DNA of 64,000 bases. Origin: Pseudomonas farris. GTDB taxonomy: Bacteria > Pseudomonadota > Gammaproteobacteria > Pseudomonadales > Pseudomonadaceae. This document shows positions 17,079 to 25,976 of the stretch, piece after piece. The position numbers and the translations under genes were made by a program. Each line of letters starts with the position of its first letter. The stretch's first letter is position 1. The stretch covers positions 434,001 to 498,000 of the forward strand of contig NZ_JAHSTV010000002.1 in assembly GCF_019145235.1 (NCBI RefSeq), in the 5' to 3' direction. The notes beneath the pieces are model-generated. The model made no database searches. It was not told the origin of the DNA and worked only from the letters and a program-made list of their open reading frames with translations.

Positions 17079-17999
17079 ATGCCCAAGTCCATCGTTGCTG
17101 CCCTGCAAATCGGCGCCTTGCCCGGCGGCAAGGCCGACACCCTCGATCAAATCCTCTCCTGGGAAACCGCCATTATCGAATCCGGCGCCGCACTGGTGGT
17201 CATGCCGGAGGCGTTGCTCGGCGGCTACCCCAAGGGCGAGGGTTTTGGCACGCAACTCGGCTATCGACTGCCGGAGGGGCGGGAAGCGTTTGCGCGGTAT
17301 TTCGACAACGCCATCGACGTGCCCGGCGCCGAGACTGAAGCCTTGGCCGGGTTGTCCTCACGCACTGGCGCCAACCTGGTGATCGGCGTGATCGAGCGCG
17401 CGGGCAGCACCTTATATTGCACCGCGTTGTATTTCGATCCGCAGGCCGGGCTGGTCGCCAAGCACCGCAAACTGATGCCCACCGGTACCGAGCGACTGAT
17501 CTGGGGTAAGGGCGATGGCTCGACCTTGCCGGTGATCGACAGCCAGGTCGGGCGGATCGGCGCGGTGGTGTGCTGGGAAAACATGATGCCGCTGCTGCGC
17601 ACCGCGATGTACGCCAAAGGCGTGGAGGTCTGGTGCGCGCCGACCGTGGACGAGCGGGAAATGTGGCAGGTCAGCATGCGCCACATCGCCCATGAAGGAC
17701 GCTGCTTTGTGGTCAGCGCCTGTCAGGTCCAGGCCTCACCGCAAGCCTTGGGTGTGGAAATCGCCAACTGGCCGGCGGAGCGCCCGTTGATTGCCGGCGG
17801 CAGCGTGATTGTCGGGCCCATGGGCGACATTCTCGCCGGGCCGCTGCGTGGCGAGGCGGGTTTGCTCACCGCTGAAATCAACACCGACGACCTGATCCGC
17901 GCCCGTTACGACTACGACGTGGTCGGGCACTACGCGCGCCCGGACGTGTTTGAGTTGACGGTGGATGAGCGGGCCAAACCGGGCGTGAGTTTTATCTGA
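17079..17999 (+). CDS. Nitrilase (carbon-nitrogen hydrolase)
   Basis: A 306-residue carbon-nitrogen hydrolase of the nitrilase branch, which hydrolyses nitriles to carboxylic acids and ammonia in the cytoplasm. The catalytic triad is visible: E44 in [11 protein letters not shown]131 in KHRKLMPTG and C165 in VVCWENMMP. The ATG at 17079 has GGAG upstream; a longer in-frame start at 16950 would overlap the LysR gene and is less likely. The last 8 bases overlap convergently with the GNAT gene on the other strand. The substrate cannot be told from sequence, though the CWENMMP style is that of true nitrilases, not amidases. Confidence 0.88.
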   Translation: MPKSIVAALQIGALPGGKADTLDQILSWETAIIESGAALVVMPEALLGGYPKGEGFGTQLGYRLPEGREAFARYFDNAIDVPGAETEALAGLSSRTGANLVIGVIERAGSTLYCTALYFDPQAGLVAKHRKLMPTGTERLIWGKGDGSTLPVIDSQVGRIGAVVCWENMMPLLRTAMYAKGVEVWCAPTVDEREMWQVSMRHIAHEGRCFVVSACQVQASPQALGVEIANWPAERPLIAGGSVIVGPMGDILAGPLRGEAGLLTAEINTDDLIRARYDYDVVGHYARPDVFELTVDERAKPGVSFI

Positions 18000-18537
18000 G
18001 GCGCAGCCACTCTTCGCGGGTGATCTCCCAGACTTCCTTCGGGAATCGCCCGCTGACAAAATCACCCTCTTCGGTGTGTATCAAACGCATGCCGGTACGT
18101 TCCGAGAGTTTGCACGAGCCGATATTCGGCGCCGCTTTCGGCACGCGCAGCAACGACCGGCCGAGTGTTTCGAACCAGTACTCGGTCACCGCCGCACTGG
18201 CTTCACCCATCAACCCCTGGCCTTGCCATTGCGGGGCCAGCCAGAAGCCTCGGTTGTTGTCCTGTTCATTCATCAGGCTGACATTGCCGATCAGTTGATC
18301 GGGGGCCGACTTCAAGCGGATTGACCAGTGCCATTCCTCGCCACGGGCCATCGCCGGCAGGGCAATATCACGCAGATAAGTCAACGCGCCGTCGGCGGGA
18401 TAAGGCCACGGCACCAAGACGTTCAGATAACGCACCACGTCCCAGTGAGGGAACTGTTGCTGAATGGCCTCGGCATCAGCCAGTTCCAGCGGGCGCAAAA
18501 TCAGTCGTTCGGTGTAGAGCGTTGGAGCGGCGTGCAT
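17992..18537 (-). CDS. GNAT N-acetyltransferase (RimJ/RimL-like)
   Basis: A 181-residue GNAT enzyme of the RimJ/RimL type. It begins with [17 protein letters not shown], has GNVSLMNEQ in the central strand and the acetyl-CoA loop region [10 protein letters not shown]. This group transfers acetyl from acetyl-CoA to N-termini of proteins or to small amines; the substrate is unknown. The start follows a GGAGGTCACCC stretch in the 5' leader. Confidence 0.85.
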   Translation of the reverse strand: MHAAPTLYTERLILRPLELADAEAIQQQFPHWDVVRYLNVLVPWPYPADGALTYLRDIALPAMARGEEWHWSIRLKSAPDQLIGNVSLMNEQDNNRGFWLAPQWQGQGLMGEASAAVTEYWFETLGRSLLRVPKAAPNIGSCKLSERTGMRLIHTEEGDFVSGRFPKEVWEITREEWLRLR

Positions 18538-18641
18538 CGTGGGTGACCTCCTTGTAGGGACGGGCGCTGCGCATCATGCGCAGCGTCGATTGTCCGTCTA
18601 GTCTCTAGGCGTTAACACCCCTGTCAACGGATGGACTGTCC

Positions 18642-20219
18642 ATGAGTTTGTTACTCGGCCCGATTCTGCAGTTTCGTGGCATCAACAGTAATGTCTATAA
18701 CGTGTCGGCTCTAGTGGTTTTACCCTTGGGCGCGACATCACCCAGCGTAAAAGTACCCGGTGGTGTCACTGCCGGCAAACCGTTGGCCACCGCCGATATC
18801 CCGTTGCTCAATCCTCAGTACCGCGTCTGGCGCATCGATTTAAAAGCGCTGCAAGACCAGGCTGTCGCCACTACTTACACGATCAAGATAGAGGGCGCGG
18901 CGGCCAACTTCGTGGTTCCGGCCGAGGGCCAGTCGCCGCGCATGGCCTATGTGTCGTGCAATGGCTTTTCGGACCCCAAGGACATGGAGAAGGTGGACCG
19001 GAACAACGAGCGCTGGGAACACATGTGGGGCGCTCATCAAAGCAAGCCCTATCACCTGTTGTTGATGGGGGGCGATCAGGTTTACAGCGACGATATGCGC
19101 AGCAATGTGTCGTCGATGAAAACATGGTTTGCCAAACCCTTTGCCGAGCGTCGAAAGGCGGTCTACAGCAAGGTGATCGAAGCCGATCTGGACAAGTTCT
19201 TCGCCAGACTCTACCTGGAGCGCTGGAAGCAGCCTGAGGTCGCGAAGCTGCTCAGCGCCGTTCCGACGGTGATGATGTGGGATGACCATGACATCATCGA
19301 TGGCTGGGGTTCCTACGACGAGATTCTGCATTCAAGCCCGGTGTTCCAGGGGCTGTTTGCCACGGCCAAGCGCTATTTCAGGATTTTCCAGCAGCAACTG
19401 ATCCAGACTCATCCGCACCTCAAACCGTCCGCCGATACTCATCCCTGTGCGATTCCCGACACCGCTGATGGCTTTCACCTGGGGTTTACCGGCCTGGGTG
19501 AATTGGCATTGCTGGTTCCCGACTTGCGCAGTGAGCGTGCACCGGATTTGACGACTCCGCCGGCTCGGCCGACCCGGATCATTTCGCCCGTCAGTTGGGA
19601 TGCGATTTATGCCTGGCTGAGCAAGGTCAAGGGGCATAAGCACTTGCTGCTAATGTCGAGTATTCCCGTGGGTTACCTTGATTTGCAGGCGGCCGAAAAG
19701 GCACTGGACCTGATCTCGGGGCAACAGGAGCTCGAGGACGATTTGCGCGACCATTGGCGAAGCCTGCCCCATCGAGACGAACGCAAGCGGCTGATCATGC
19801 GGTTACTGGATTTCGCCCATGCTGAGTCATGCAAGGTCACGCTGGTGTCCGGTGATGTTCATGTGGCCGGCGCCTGCGTGATCGAATCGACGTTGTCCCG
19901 GCATCGCAACGATGGTTCAGGATTGATTTACCAATTGATTTCGACCGGGGTCGTGCATCCTGCACCGCCAGTGCTGGCAGTGCAGTTTCTGGAGTCCATT
20001 GGCAAGCAACAGGAACAGATCGACTACGGCATCACCGGGACCATGTTGCCCATCGGTGCCCGAGGACGTTACCTGATCGCTGCTCGAAACTGGCTGGCGA
20101 TAGAGCCGGATGAAGACAGCACCGGCAAAAGTCGGCTGTGGGCCAACTGGCACGTAGAAGGCCTCAAACATTGTGTGACCCAGGTGATCGATCCGGTTAA
20201 GCCACGGGCCGAGCCTTGA
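18642..20219 (+). CDS. PhoD-like metallophosphatase
   Basis: A 525-residue protein with the metallophosphatase pattern of the PhoD alkaline phosphatase group: LLLMGGDQVYSDDM for the first metal site, MMWDDHDIIDGWGSYDE for the conserved DDHD/W-G-x-D segment, and LVSGDVHVAGACVIES for the C-terminal GDVH site. PhoD enzymes cleave phosphomono- and diesters with Fe/Ca. Unlike classical PhoD there is no Tat or Sec signal peptide, so a cytoplasmic role is likely. It is a single gene, ending 3 bases from a convergent lipoprotein gene. Confidence 0.8.
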   Translation: MSLLLGPILQFRGINSNVYNVSALVVLPLGATSPSVKVPGGVTAGKPLATADIPLLNPQYRVWRIDLKALQDQAVATTYTIKIEGAAANFVVPAEGQSPRMAYVSCNGFSDPKDMEKVDRNNERWEHMWGAHQSKPYHLLLMGGDQVYSDDMRSNVSSMKTWFAKPFAERRKAVYSKVIEADLDKFFARLYLERWKQPEVAKLLSAVPTVMMWDDHDIIDGWGSYDEILHSSPVFQGLFATAKRYFRIFQQQLIQTHPHLKPSADTHPCAIPDTADGFHLGFTGLGELALLVPDLRSERAPDLTTPPARPTRIISPVSWDAIYAWLSKVKGHKHLLLMSSIPVGYLDLQAAEKALDLISGQQELEDDLRDHWRSLPHRDERKRLIMRLLDFAHAESCKVTLVSGDVHVAGACVIESTLSRHRNDGSGLIYQLISTGVVHPAPPVLAVQFLESIGKQQEQIDYGITGTMLPIGARGRYLIAARNWLAIEPDEDSTGKSRLWANWHVEGLKHCVTQVIDPVKPRAEP

Positions 20220-20222
20220 GCG

Positions 20223-20708
20223 TTACCACGTGCCGGTAGTCGCCTCCGGTAGGCTGAGTTTGCCGCGATCAACGAAACGCATCGTGCCGAACACGCCACC
20301 GGCCAATTTGCCCCGAAGCACGTACGGCAGATTGTTCAGTGTCTGCGTCTGACCCAGCCCGAAAGTCTGACGCAGCACCGAGAAGGCTGAAACACTCACC
20401 GGCACCACAATCACCGCTTCGGAAAAGCGCGGGATCGAGCCCGTTTGGTCGCTGACACCGGAGGCGAGTGATTGCCCGTTCACCTCCAGATCCAGGGCCA
20501 CGCCGTTGTAGTCGATCGCCGTTTCATTGGGGTTTTGCACGCGCAGCTTTACCGCAAAACGCACTTCCAGTTCCTGGCTTGGCAGCGGCTCGATACCGAC
20601 CACGTTGATGTTCAGCGGATCGCGATGAGGGAACAGGGCGCAGGCGCTCAGCGAGAGCAACAGGAGGGACAGAGGCAGGTATAGAGAAAGTGCGAACAAT
20701 CTGCGCAT
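20223..20708 (-). CDS. LEA type 2 (WHy-domain) lipoprotein
   Basis: A 161-residue protein starting with a lipoprotein signal (LSAC, acylated C23) followed by a LEA-14/WHy domain: FAVKLRVQNPNETAIDYNGV is the hallmark stretch, with hydrophobic beta strands after it. Family members are desiccation- and stress-related beta-sandwich proteins; in pseudomonads they are outer-membrane or periplasmic lipoproteins of unknown role. The ATG at 20708 directly precedes the signal peptide. It lies downstream of the purine permease gene behind a terminator, so it is probably transcribed separately. Confidence 0.85.
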   Translation of the reverse strand: MRRLFALSLYLPLSLLLLSLSACALFPHRDPLNINVVGIEPLPSQELEVRFAVKLRVQNPNETAIDYNGVALDLEVNGQSLASGVSDQTGSIPRFSEAVIVVPVSVSAFSVLRQTFGLGQTQTLNNLPYVLRGKLAGGVFGTMRFVDRGKLSLPEATTGTW

Positions 20709-20723
20709 GGACAGGTTCTCGTA

Positions 20724-20756
20724 AAGAAAAAGGCCGAGCCGCTCGAGGCTCGGCTC
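20724..20756 (-). terminator. Rho-independent terminator after the purine permease
   Basis: GCCGAGCC / GGCTCGGC stem with a GCTCGA loop; on the minus strand it is followed by TTTTTCTTT. It lies just beyond the permease stop and just upstream of the lipoprotein start. Confidence 0.88.
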
Positions 20757-20763
20757 TTGAGCA

Positions 20764-22239
20764 TTACGCACGGTTCAACTGTGCGACAGCCGCAGGTGAA
20801 GCGGGTTCACCCTTGGCCGCAGCATCCGGGTTCTGCATCACCTGAAGCACCGAGGCTTCCGGGTCGAACTCGTCTTCTTCCAGCTCGATGAATTCTTCGG
20901 GCAGGAAGATATTCAGCACGATAGCGCACAACGCACCGACGGTGATCGGTGATTCGAAGATGTTGTGCAGCGCCTTCGGCAACTCGCGCAACACTTCAGG
21001 CACTGCCGCGACGCCCAAGCCCATGCCGAGGGAAATCGCCACGATCAGCATGTTGCGCCGATGCAGGCCAGCCTCGGCGAGAATCTTGATCCCGGCCACT
21101 GCCACGGTACCGAACATCACCAGTTCAGCGCCGCCAAGCACCGGTTTTGGCATCAATTGCAGTACCGCGCCGATCATCGGGAACAACCCCAATACCACCA
21201 ACAGGCCGGCAATGAAAAACGCCACATAGCGGCTGGCCACGCCCGTGAGCTGAATCACGCCGTTGTTCTGCGCGAAGGTCACCATCGGCATGCTGTTGAA
21301 CACCGCAGCCATCGCCGAATTGAGACCGTCGGCCAGCAACCCGGATTTGATCCGGCGAATATAGACCGGGCCTTTGACTGGCTGCCGGGAAATCATCGAA
21401 TTGGCGGTCAAGTCACCGGCAGCCTCCAAGGGCGACACCAGGAAAATCACCGCCACCGGCACAAACGCCACCCAGTCGAATGAGAAACCGTACTTGAACG
21501 GTACGGGCACACTCATCAGCGGCACGGTGGGCAGGCTGGTGAAATCGACCTGGCCCATGAACCAGGCGACCGCATAACCGAGGGCCAGGCCGATGACGAT
21601 CGCGCCCAGGCGCAGGAACGGCACATCCACCCGGTTCAACACCACGATGGTCCCCAGCACCAGTGCCGCCAGCGCCAGATGGCTGGCCGCGCCGAGATCC
21701 GCCGCACCGAAACCGCCGGCAATGTCGGTCATGGCGACCTTGATCAGCGACAGGCCCATGAGGGTAATGATGGTGCCGGTCACCACCGGGGTGATCAGCA
21801 TCCGCAGCTTGCCGATGAACTGGCTCAGTACCACTTCGATGAACGCGGCGAAAAAGCACACGCCGAAAATCGTCGAGAGGATTTCATCGGTGCCGCCGCC
21901 CCGCGCCTTGACCATGAAACCGGCGCTGAGAATGACGCTGATAAACGAGAAGCTGGTGCCTTGCAGGCACAACAGGCCGGAACCGACCGGGCCGAACCGC
22001 CGCGCCTGGACAAACGTGCCCAGCCCCGAAACGAACAGCGCCATGCTGATCAGATAAGGCACTTCACTTTGCAGGCCAAGGGCGCTGCCCATGATCAGCG
22101 TCGGCGTGATAATGCCAACGAAACTCGCCAGTACATGTTGCAGGGCGGCGAAGACCGTGGCGGTCAGGTGAGGGCGATCGTCGAGGCCGTAAATCAGATC
22201 GTTGTTGCGTGGGGCAAGGGCTTTTTCAGAGGCGGTCAT
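20764..22239 (-). CDS. NCS2-family xanthine/uric acid permease
   Basis: A 491-residue, about 14-helix nucleobase:cation symporter-2. The NCS2 signature QNNGVIQLTGVASRYV is clear and is of the xanthine/urate type (XanQ, UacT), and FVGIITPTLIMGSALG is the first conserved helix. It would take up xanthine or uric acid with protons across the inner membrane. The ATG at 22239 fits the family N-terminus (ALAPRNNDLIYGLDDRP); an upstream in-frame start would run into the REP region. No purine-catabolism gene is adjacent. Confidence 0.88.
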   Translation of the reverse strand: MTASEKALAPRNNDLIYGLDDRPHLTATVFAALQHVLASFVGIITPTLIMGSALGLQSEVPYLISMALFVSGLGTFVQARRFGPVGSGLLCLQGTSFSFISVILSAGFMVKARGGGTDEILSTIFGVCFFAAFIEVVLSQFIGKLRMLITPVVTGTIITLMGLSLIKVAMTDIAGGFGAADLGAASHLALAALVLGTIVVLNRVDVPFLRLGAIVIGLALGYAVAWFMGQVDFTSLPTVPLMSVPVPFKYGFSFDWVAFVPVAVIFLVSPLEAAGDLTANSMISRQPVKGPVYIRRIKSGLLADGLNSAMAAVFNSMPMVTFAQNNGVIQLTGVASRYVAFFIAGLLVVLGLFPMIGAVLQLMPKPVLGGAELVMFGTVAVAGIKILAEAGLHRRNMLIVAISLGMGLGVAAVPEVLRELPKALHNIFESPITVGALCAIVLNIFLPEEFIELEEDEFDPEASVLQVMQNPDAAAKGEPASPAAVAQLNRA

Positions 22240-22330
22240 GGTGGTTTGCGTGCCGAAAGGCGGGGCCGGGTCAGAAAATGGAGGCGCAGGATGCCAGCCG
22301 CGGGCAGTGAGGGCAACGTACAACGTGATC

Positions 22331-22492
22331 GCTTGCCACACTGCCCGTCAGTCAAGCGCAATCCATGTGGGAGCGGGCTTGCTCGCGAAGAGGCCGTGTC
22401 AGTCGACATTAATGTTGCCGGGTATACCGCCTTCGCGAGTAGGCCCGCTCCCACAGGTTCCGCTTCTGACTGACGGGCAATGTGGCAAGCCC
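22331..22492. repeat. REP doublet (family A) inside a longer inverted repeat
   Basis: A normal REP doublet at 22365-22455 is framed by a further inverted pair, GCTTGCCACACTGCCCGTCA at 22331-22350 and TGACGGGCAATGTGGCAAGC ending near 22492. The whole palindrome is about 160 bases. Confidence 0.9.
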
Positions 22493-22500
22493 CCTGCTAT

Positions 22501-23394
22501 TCAAGCAAACGCCGCGAGCAAATCCTCTTCAAAGGCTTTTTGCGCATCCCCCGGCACCTGAGCGCGATGGCGGGCCAGATGGAACGCCACCTCAAAACTC
22601 ATATCGCCCTGGCGCACGGCGCGCAGCAACCCTTTGTCTTCCCAGCTGCGGGCGAAGTGATCGGGCAAGTAGCCCACATGCTTGCCGGAAAGAATGAAGG
22701 CGAGGGTGCCTTCGACCTGCTCGGAACGCGCCGAACACATCTTCCCCTGAAACGGCTCGTCGCTGCGCAAGAAGCGGTAGGGGTGATCGACCCGGTCGCA
22801 GGCCTGAAGCGCTTGATCGTCAGGCGCCTCATCGGTGAACAGCGGATGCCCCGGGGCGCAATACAGGTGCTGGGTTTCAGTGAACAGTTCGCGGTAGTCA
22901 AAAGCACTCTGCGCCTGTGAGAAATAGCCGATCGCCAGATCCAGCCGTTGTTGCAGCAACAGCCGCTCCATTTCGCCGGGCATGGCGCTGATCAACTCGA
23001 TACGCACCGATTCATCCCGTTCGCGAAAGCGCCGGATCGCCTCGGCAACCCGTTGCAGCACCGACTGATCAAGTGCTTCGGACAAGCCCAGGCGCACTTC
23101 GCCGATCAAGCGTCCGGCCACGCCGTTGGATTGATGACGGAACGCTTCGATGGATTCGAACAAGGCGCGAATGGCAAGAAGCAACTGCTCGCCTTTGGGG
23201 GTGATTTTGAACCCGCCCTTGCCGCGACTGCACAGGCGATAGCCGAGTCGGGTTTCGAGCCTGGCCATCTGCTGGCTGATGCTCGATTGGCTCAACCCCA
23301 ATTCACCCTGAGCCGCACTGAAACCACCACATTCCACCACGCTGACAAACAGGCGCAGCAAGTGCAGGTCGAGGTCATGAAGTTGACCGAGCAT
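22501..23394 (-). CDS. LysR-family regulator divergent from speB
   Basis: A 297-residue LysR-type regulator: helix-turn-helix near residues 15-60 (GGFSAAQGELGLSQSSISQQ) and an effector-binding domain (VRLGLSEALDQSVLQRV). Two consecutive ATGs exist at 23397 and 23394. It is divergent from the agmatinase gene with about 150 bases between, so it most likely regulates speB, perhaps in response to agmatine; this is inferred from arrangement. Confidence 0.87.
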   Translation of the reverse strand: MLGQLHDLDLHLLRLFVSVVECGGFSAAQGELGLSQSSISQQMARLETRLGYRLCSRGKGGFKITPKGEQLLLAIRALFESIEAFRHQSNGVAGRLIGEVRLGLSEALDQSVLQRVAEAIRRFRERDESVRIELISAMPGEMERLLLQQRLDLAIGYFSQAQSAFDYRELFTETQHLYCAPGHPLFTDEAPDDQALQACDRVDHPYRFLRSDEPFQGKMCSARSEQVEGTLAFILSGKHVGYLPDHFARSWEDKGLLRAVRQGDMSFEVAFHLARHRAQVPGDAQKAFEEDLLAAFA

Positions 23395-23543
23395 CAAACA
23401 TTACTCCGCAATAAAGTCAGGATAACTAACTTGGTATTTTTCCAATGTAACCGACGACGCATCCTGCAACCACTTCCTCCGGTCAGTGTTTGTCATGGCT
23501 CACTTTCCGTAGCCGCCAATCAGCCAACAATAAGGAACACACC

Positions 23544-24503
23544 ATGGACGCCCCTGCACAAAACGATCAGGCCATGACCCGCGACAGTCTTTACGGGACT
23601 GCCGCCGAAAGCACCTACGCCGGTATCACCAGTTTCATGCGTCGCCGGTACAGTCGCGATTTGCGCGGTGTCGACGTGGTGGTCAGCGGCGTGCCGTTCG
23701 ATACGGCTACCAGCCACCGTCCCGGCGCGCGTTTCGGACCGCGCGGCATTCGGACGGCGTCCACCGGGATTGCCTGGGAACGTCATTGGCCGTGGACGTT
23801 CGACCCGTTCGATCACTTGGCGGTGATTGACTACGGCGATTGCGCCTTCGATTACGGCACGCCGCAGTCGGTGCCGGACAGCATCGAAGCCCATGCCGAG
23901 CACATCCTGAGCGGTGGTTGCGCGATGCTGACGTTTGGCGGCGATCACTTCATCAGTTATCCGCTGCTCAAGGCCCATGCCCGTCAGCATGGCCCGTTGT
24001 CATTGATTCACTTCGACGCCCACAGCGACACTTGGCCGGATGAGGAGGGCAAGCGTGTCGACCACGGCACGATGTTCTGGCATGCGGCCGAAGAAGGGTT
24101 GGTGGATCCGTCGCGTTCGGTACAGATCGGGTTGCGCACCACCAATGACGATCATCAGGGCTTTCAAGTGCTGGATGCGCGGCAGGTGCATCGACAAGGG
24201 TGTGAAGCGATCGTCGCGGCGATTCGTGCGCGGGTCGGTGATCACCCGGTGTATCTGACCTTCGACATCGATTGCCTCGACCCGGCCTTCGCACCGGGCA
24301 CCGGAACGCCGGTGTGCGGCGGCTTGAGCACGGTGCAGGCGCTTGAGATTCTCGGCGGTTTGCGCGGGATCAACCTGGTGGGGATGGACGTGGTGGAGGT
24401 GGCGCCGGCCTACGACAGCGCGGACATTACCTCACTGGCAGCGGCGACATTGGCGATGGAGATGCTGTGTTTGTATGCGGCCAGGCATAAGGTCGATCGG
24501 TAA
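23544..24503 (+). CDS. speB: Agmatinase
   Basis: A 319-residue ureohydrolase resembling E. coli SpeB over its length. It hydrolyses agmatine to putrescine and urea with two Mn ions. Metal-binding motifs are visible: FGGDHFISYPL, LIHFDAHSDT and TFDIDCLDPAFAPG, followed by GTGTPVCGG and MDVVEVAPAYD. The guanidinobutyrase GbuA of P. aeruginosa has a different pattern (GTPEIGG, SPPYDTT), so agmatinase is preferred. AAGGA lies 9 bases before the ATG. A divergent LysR gene is the probable regulator; a REP doublet follows. Confidence 0.85.
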   Translation: MDAPAQNDQAMTRDSLYGTAAESTYAGITSFMRRRYSRDLRGVDVVVSGVPFDTATSHRPGARFGPRGIRTASTGIAWERHWPWTFDPFDHLAVIDYGDCAFDYGTPQSVPDSIEAHAEHILSGGCAMLTFGGDHFISYPLLKAHARQHGPLSLIHFDAHSDTWPDEEGKRVDHGTMFWHAAEEGLVDPSRSVQIGLRTTNDDHQGFQVLDARQVHRQGCEAIVAAIRARVGDHPVYLTFDIDCLDPAFAPGTGTPVCGGLSTVQALEILGGLRGINLVGMDVVEVAPAYDSADITSLAAATLAMEMLCLYAARHKVDR

Positions 24504-24515
24504 CACACAAACCAA

Positions 24516-24606
24516 TGTGGGAGCGGGCTTGCTCGCGAAAGCGGCTTAACATTCAACATTTCTGTTGGCTGATACTCCGCTTTCGCGAGCAAGCCCGCTC
24601 CCACAT
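24516..24606. repeat. REP doublet (family A)
   Basis: Inverted pair of the 20-base REP core, spacer with TCAACATTTCTGTTGG. It lies just after the speB stop. Confidence 0.95.
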
Positions 24607-24711
24607 TTGATCTATGTCCGGCCATTGGAGCGAGGTGTTATCGCTCCTGCCAGTTTCTGACAACAGCCTCTGCTAAGCTCCGGCGACTTTTCAGGAAAGA
24701 GCCTGCCGACC

Positions 24712-25428
24712 GTGTCGCGAACCAGCCGTTTACTGACTTTGTTACAAGTGCTGCGGGGCAAAAGTCGTCCGGTGACTGCCGCGACATTGGCCAGCGAACT
24801 GGAGATTTCCGAGCGCACGTTGTACCGCGACATCGCTGAACTCACCGCCCTCGGCGCGCCGATCTTTGGCGAGGCGGGGATCGGCTATGTGTTGCGCAGC
24901 GGTCTGTTTCTGCCGCCCTTGATGCTCAATGCCGATGAAACCGAAGCCATCGTGCTCGGATTGCGCTACGTAGATCAGCGTGGCGATGAGGTCTTGAGCA
25001 AAGCAGCGGCCGATGCCTTGGCAAAAATCGCCGCGGTACTCGACCCCGCCGCCCAGGAGGCCTTGCGCAATCCCACAGTACTGCCGGGCCCTCCGGGTTA
25101 TGGCTATCCGCAAAATGCCGTGCCCTTGAATGTATTTCGCCAAGCCATCCGCGATCAGGCCAAGCTGCACATCGATTATGCGGACGCCAATCAGGTGCCG
25201 AGTCAGCGGCTGATCTGGCCACTGGCCCTGGGTTTTCTCAACGAGGTGCGGATCATCGTTGCCTGGTGTGAATTGCGCAGTGCCTATCGCACCTTTCGCA
25301 CCGACCGGATCTCGGCTGCCAGTGAGCAGGGCGAACGTTATCCGGGGCGGCGCAGCGACCTGTTGCGCACTTGGCGCAAGCAGATGCAACTCGACGAAGC
25401 AGGGCGTTTCACTCCTGACAAGAACTGA
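24712..25428 (+). CDS. YafY-type HTH/WYL-domain regulator
   Basis: A 238-residue regulator with an N-terminal winged HTH of the DeoR/HTH_11 type (ATLASELEISERTLYRDI, residues about 23-40) and a WYL-type effector domain (LHIDYADANQVPSQRLIWP, then WCELRSAYRTFRTDRI). It starts with GTG, preceded by AGGAAAGAGCC at some distance. It lies 50 bases upstream of a small SnoaL-like gene and may regulate it; in many pseudomonads such YafY regulators neighbour their small targets. Confidence 0.85.
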   Translation: MSRTSRLLTLLQVLRGKSRPVTAATLASELEISERTLYRDIAELTALGAPIFGEAGIGYVLRSGLFLPPLMLNADETEAIVLGLRYVDQRGDEVLSKAAADALAKIAAVLDPAAQEALRNPTVLPGPPGYGYPQNAVPLNVFRQAIRDQAKLHIDYADANQVPSQRLIWPLALGFLNEVRIIVAWCELRSAYRTFRTDRISAASEQGERYPGRRSDLLRTWRKQMQLDEAGRFTPDKN

Positions 25429-25480
25429 CACAGGCATGTTTTAGCATGGCTCCAGAATCAACTCACAAGGAGCCGTAAAC

Positions 25481-25822
25481 ATGTCCAATCCAGCCTCTTC
25501 ACTGGCCCCCGCCATCGCCGCCTACATTGCTGCCGCCAATGCTCGCGATACGTCTAGGGTTGCCAGTTTTTTCGCTGAGGATGCCAACGTGTTCGATGAA
25601 GGGCAGCATCAAGTCGGCACGCAAGCCATCGCCCAATGGATGCAAGACACCGCACAACGTTATCAGCCCCGGGTCGAAGTGCTCGACGTTCAGCTGCGCA
25701 CCGGTAAAGTGCTGGTGCACAACCTGATCTCCGGCACGTTTCCCGGCAGCCCGCTGGAACTGCGCTACATGTTCCGCCTCAATGAACAGGGCAAGATTGC
25801 CAGGCTGGATATCTCGCTGTAA
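25481..25822 (+). CDS. SnoaL-like / NTF2-fold protein
   Basis: A 113-residue protein with the cone-shaped NTF2/SnoaL fold pattern: AIAAYIAAANARDTSRVASF near the N-terminus, FFAEDANVFDEGQ, and a C-terminal ELRYMFRLNEQGKIARLDI. Such proteins include small isomerases and many of unknown role. AAGGAGC sits 8 bases before the ATG. It is probably a partner or target of the upstream WYL regulator. Confidence 0.8.
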   Translation: MSNPASSLAPAIAAYIAAANARDTSRVASFFAEDANVFDEGQHQVGTQAIAQWMQDTAQRYQPRVEVLDVQLRTGKVLVHNLISGTFPGSPLELRYMFRLNEQGKIARLDISL

Positions 25823-25849
25823 CCCGGTGCTGTGTCGCTGCGCGGAACC

Positions 25850-25940
25850 TGTGGGAGCGGGCTTGCTCGCGAAGGCATCGGGTCAGCCAACATCAATGTT
25901 GAATGACACACCGCTTTCGCGAGCAAGCCCGCTCCCACAG
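25850..25940. repeat. REP doublet (family A)
   Basis: Inverted REP pair between the SnoaL-like gene and zapE. Its left flank (CGGAACC) equals the inverted right flank of two other copies. Confidence 0.95.
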
Positions 25941-25963
25941 GGGTTGAGCTTCGCCAGCTGCTA

Positions 25964-25969
25964 TATACT
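25964..25969 (+). promoter_or_regulatory. -10-like TATACT immediately before zapE
   Basis: TATACT lies only 7 bases before the ATG at 25977, so transcription from it would begin at or near the start codon. No ribosome-binding site is visible. A -35 box at the right spacing is not obvious (TTGAGC is 14 bases away). Confidence 0.35.
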
Positions 25970-25976
25970 GCCGCGC

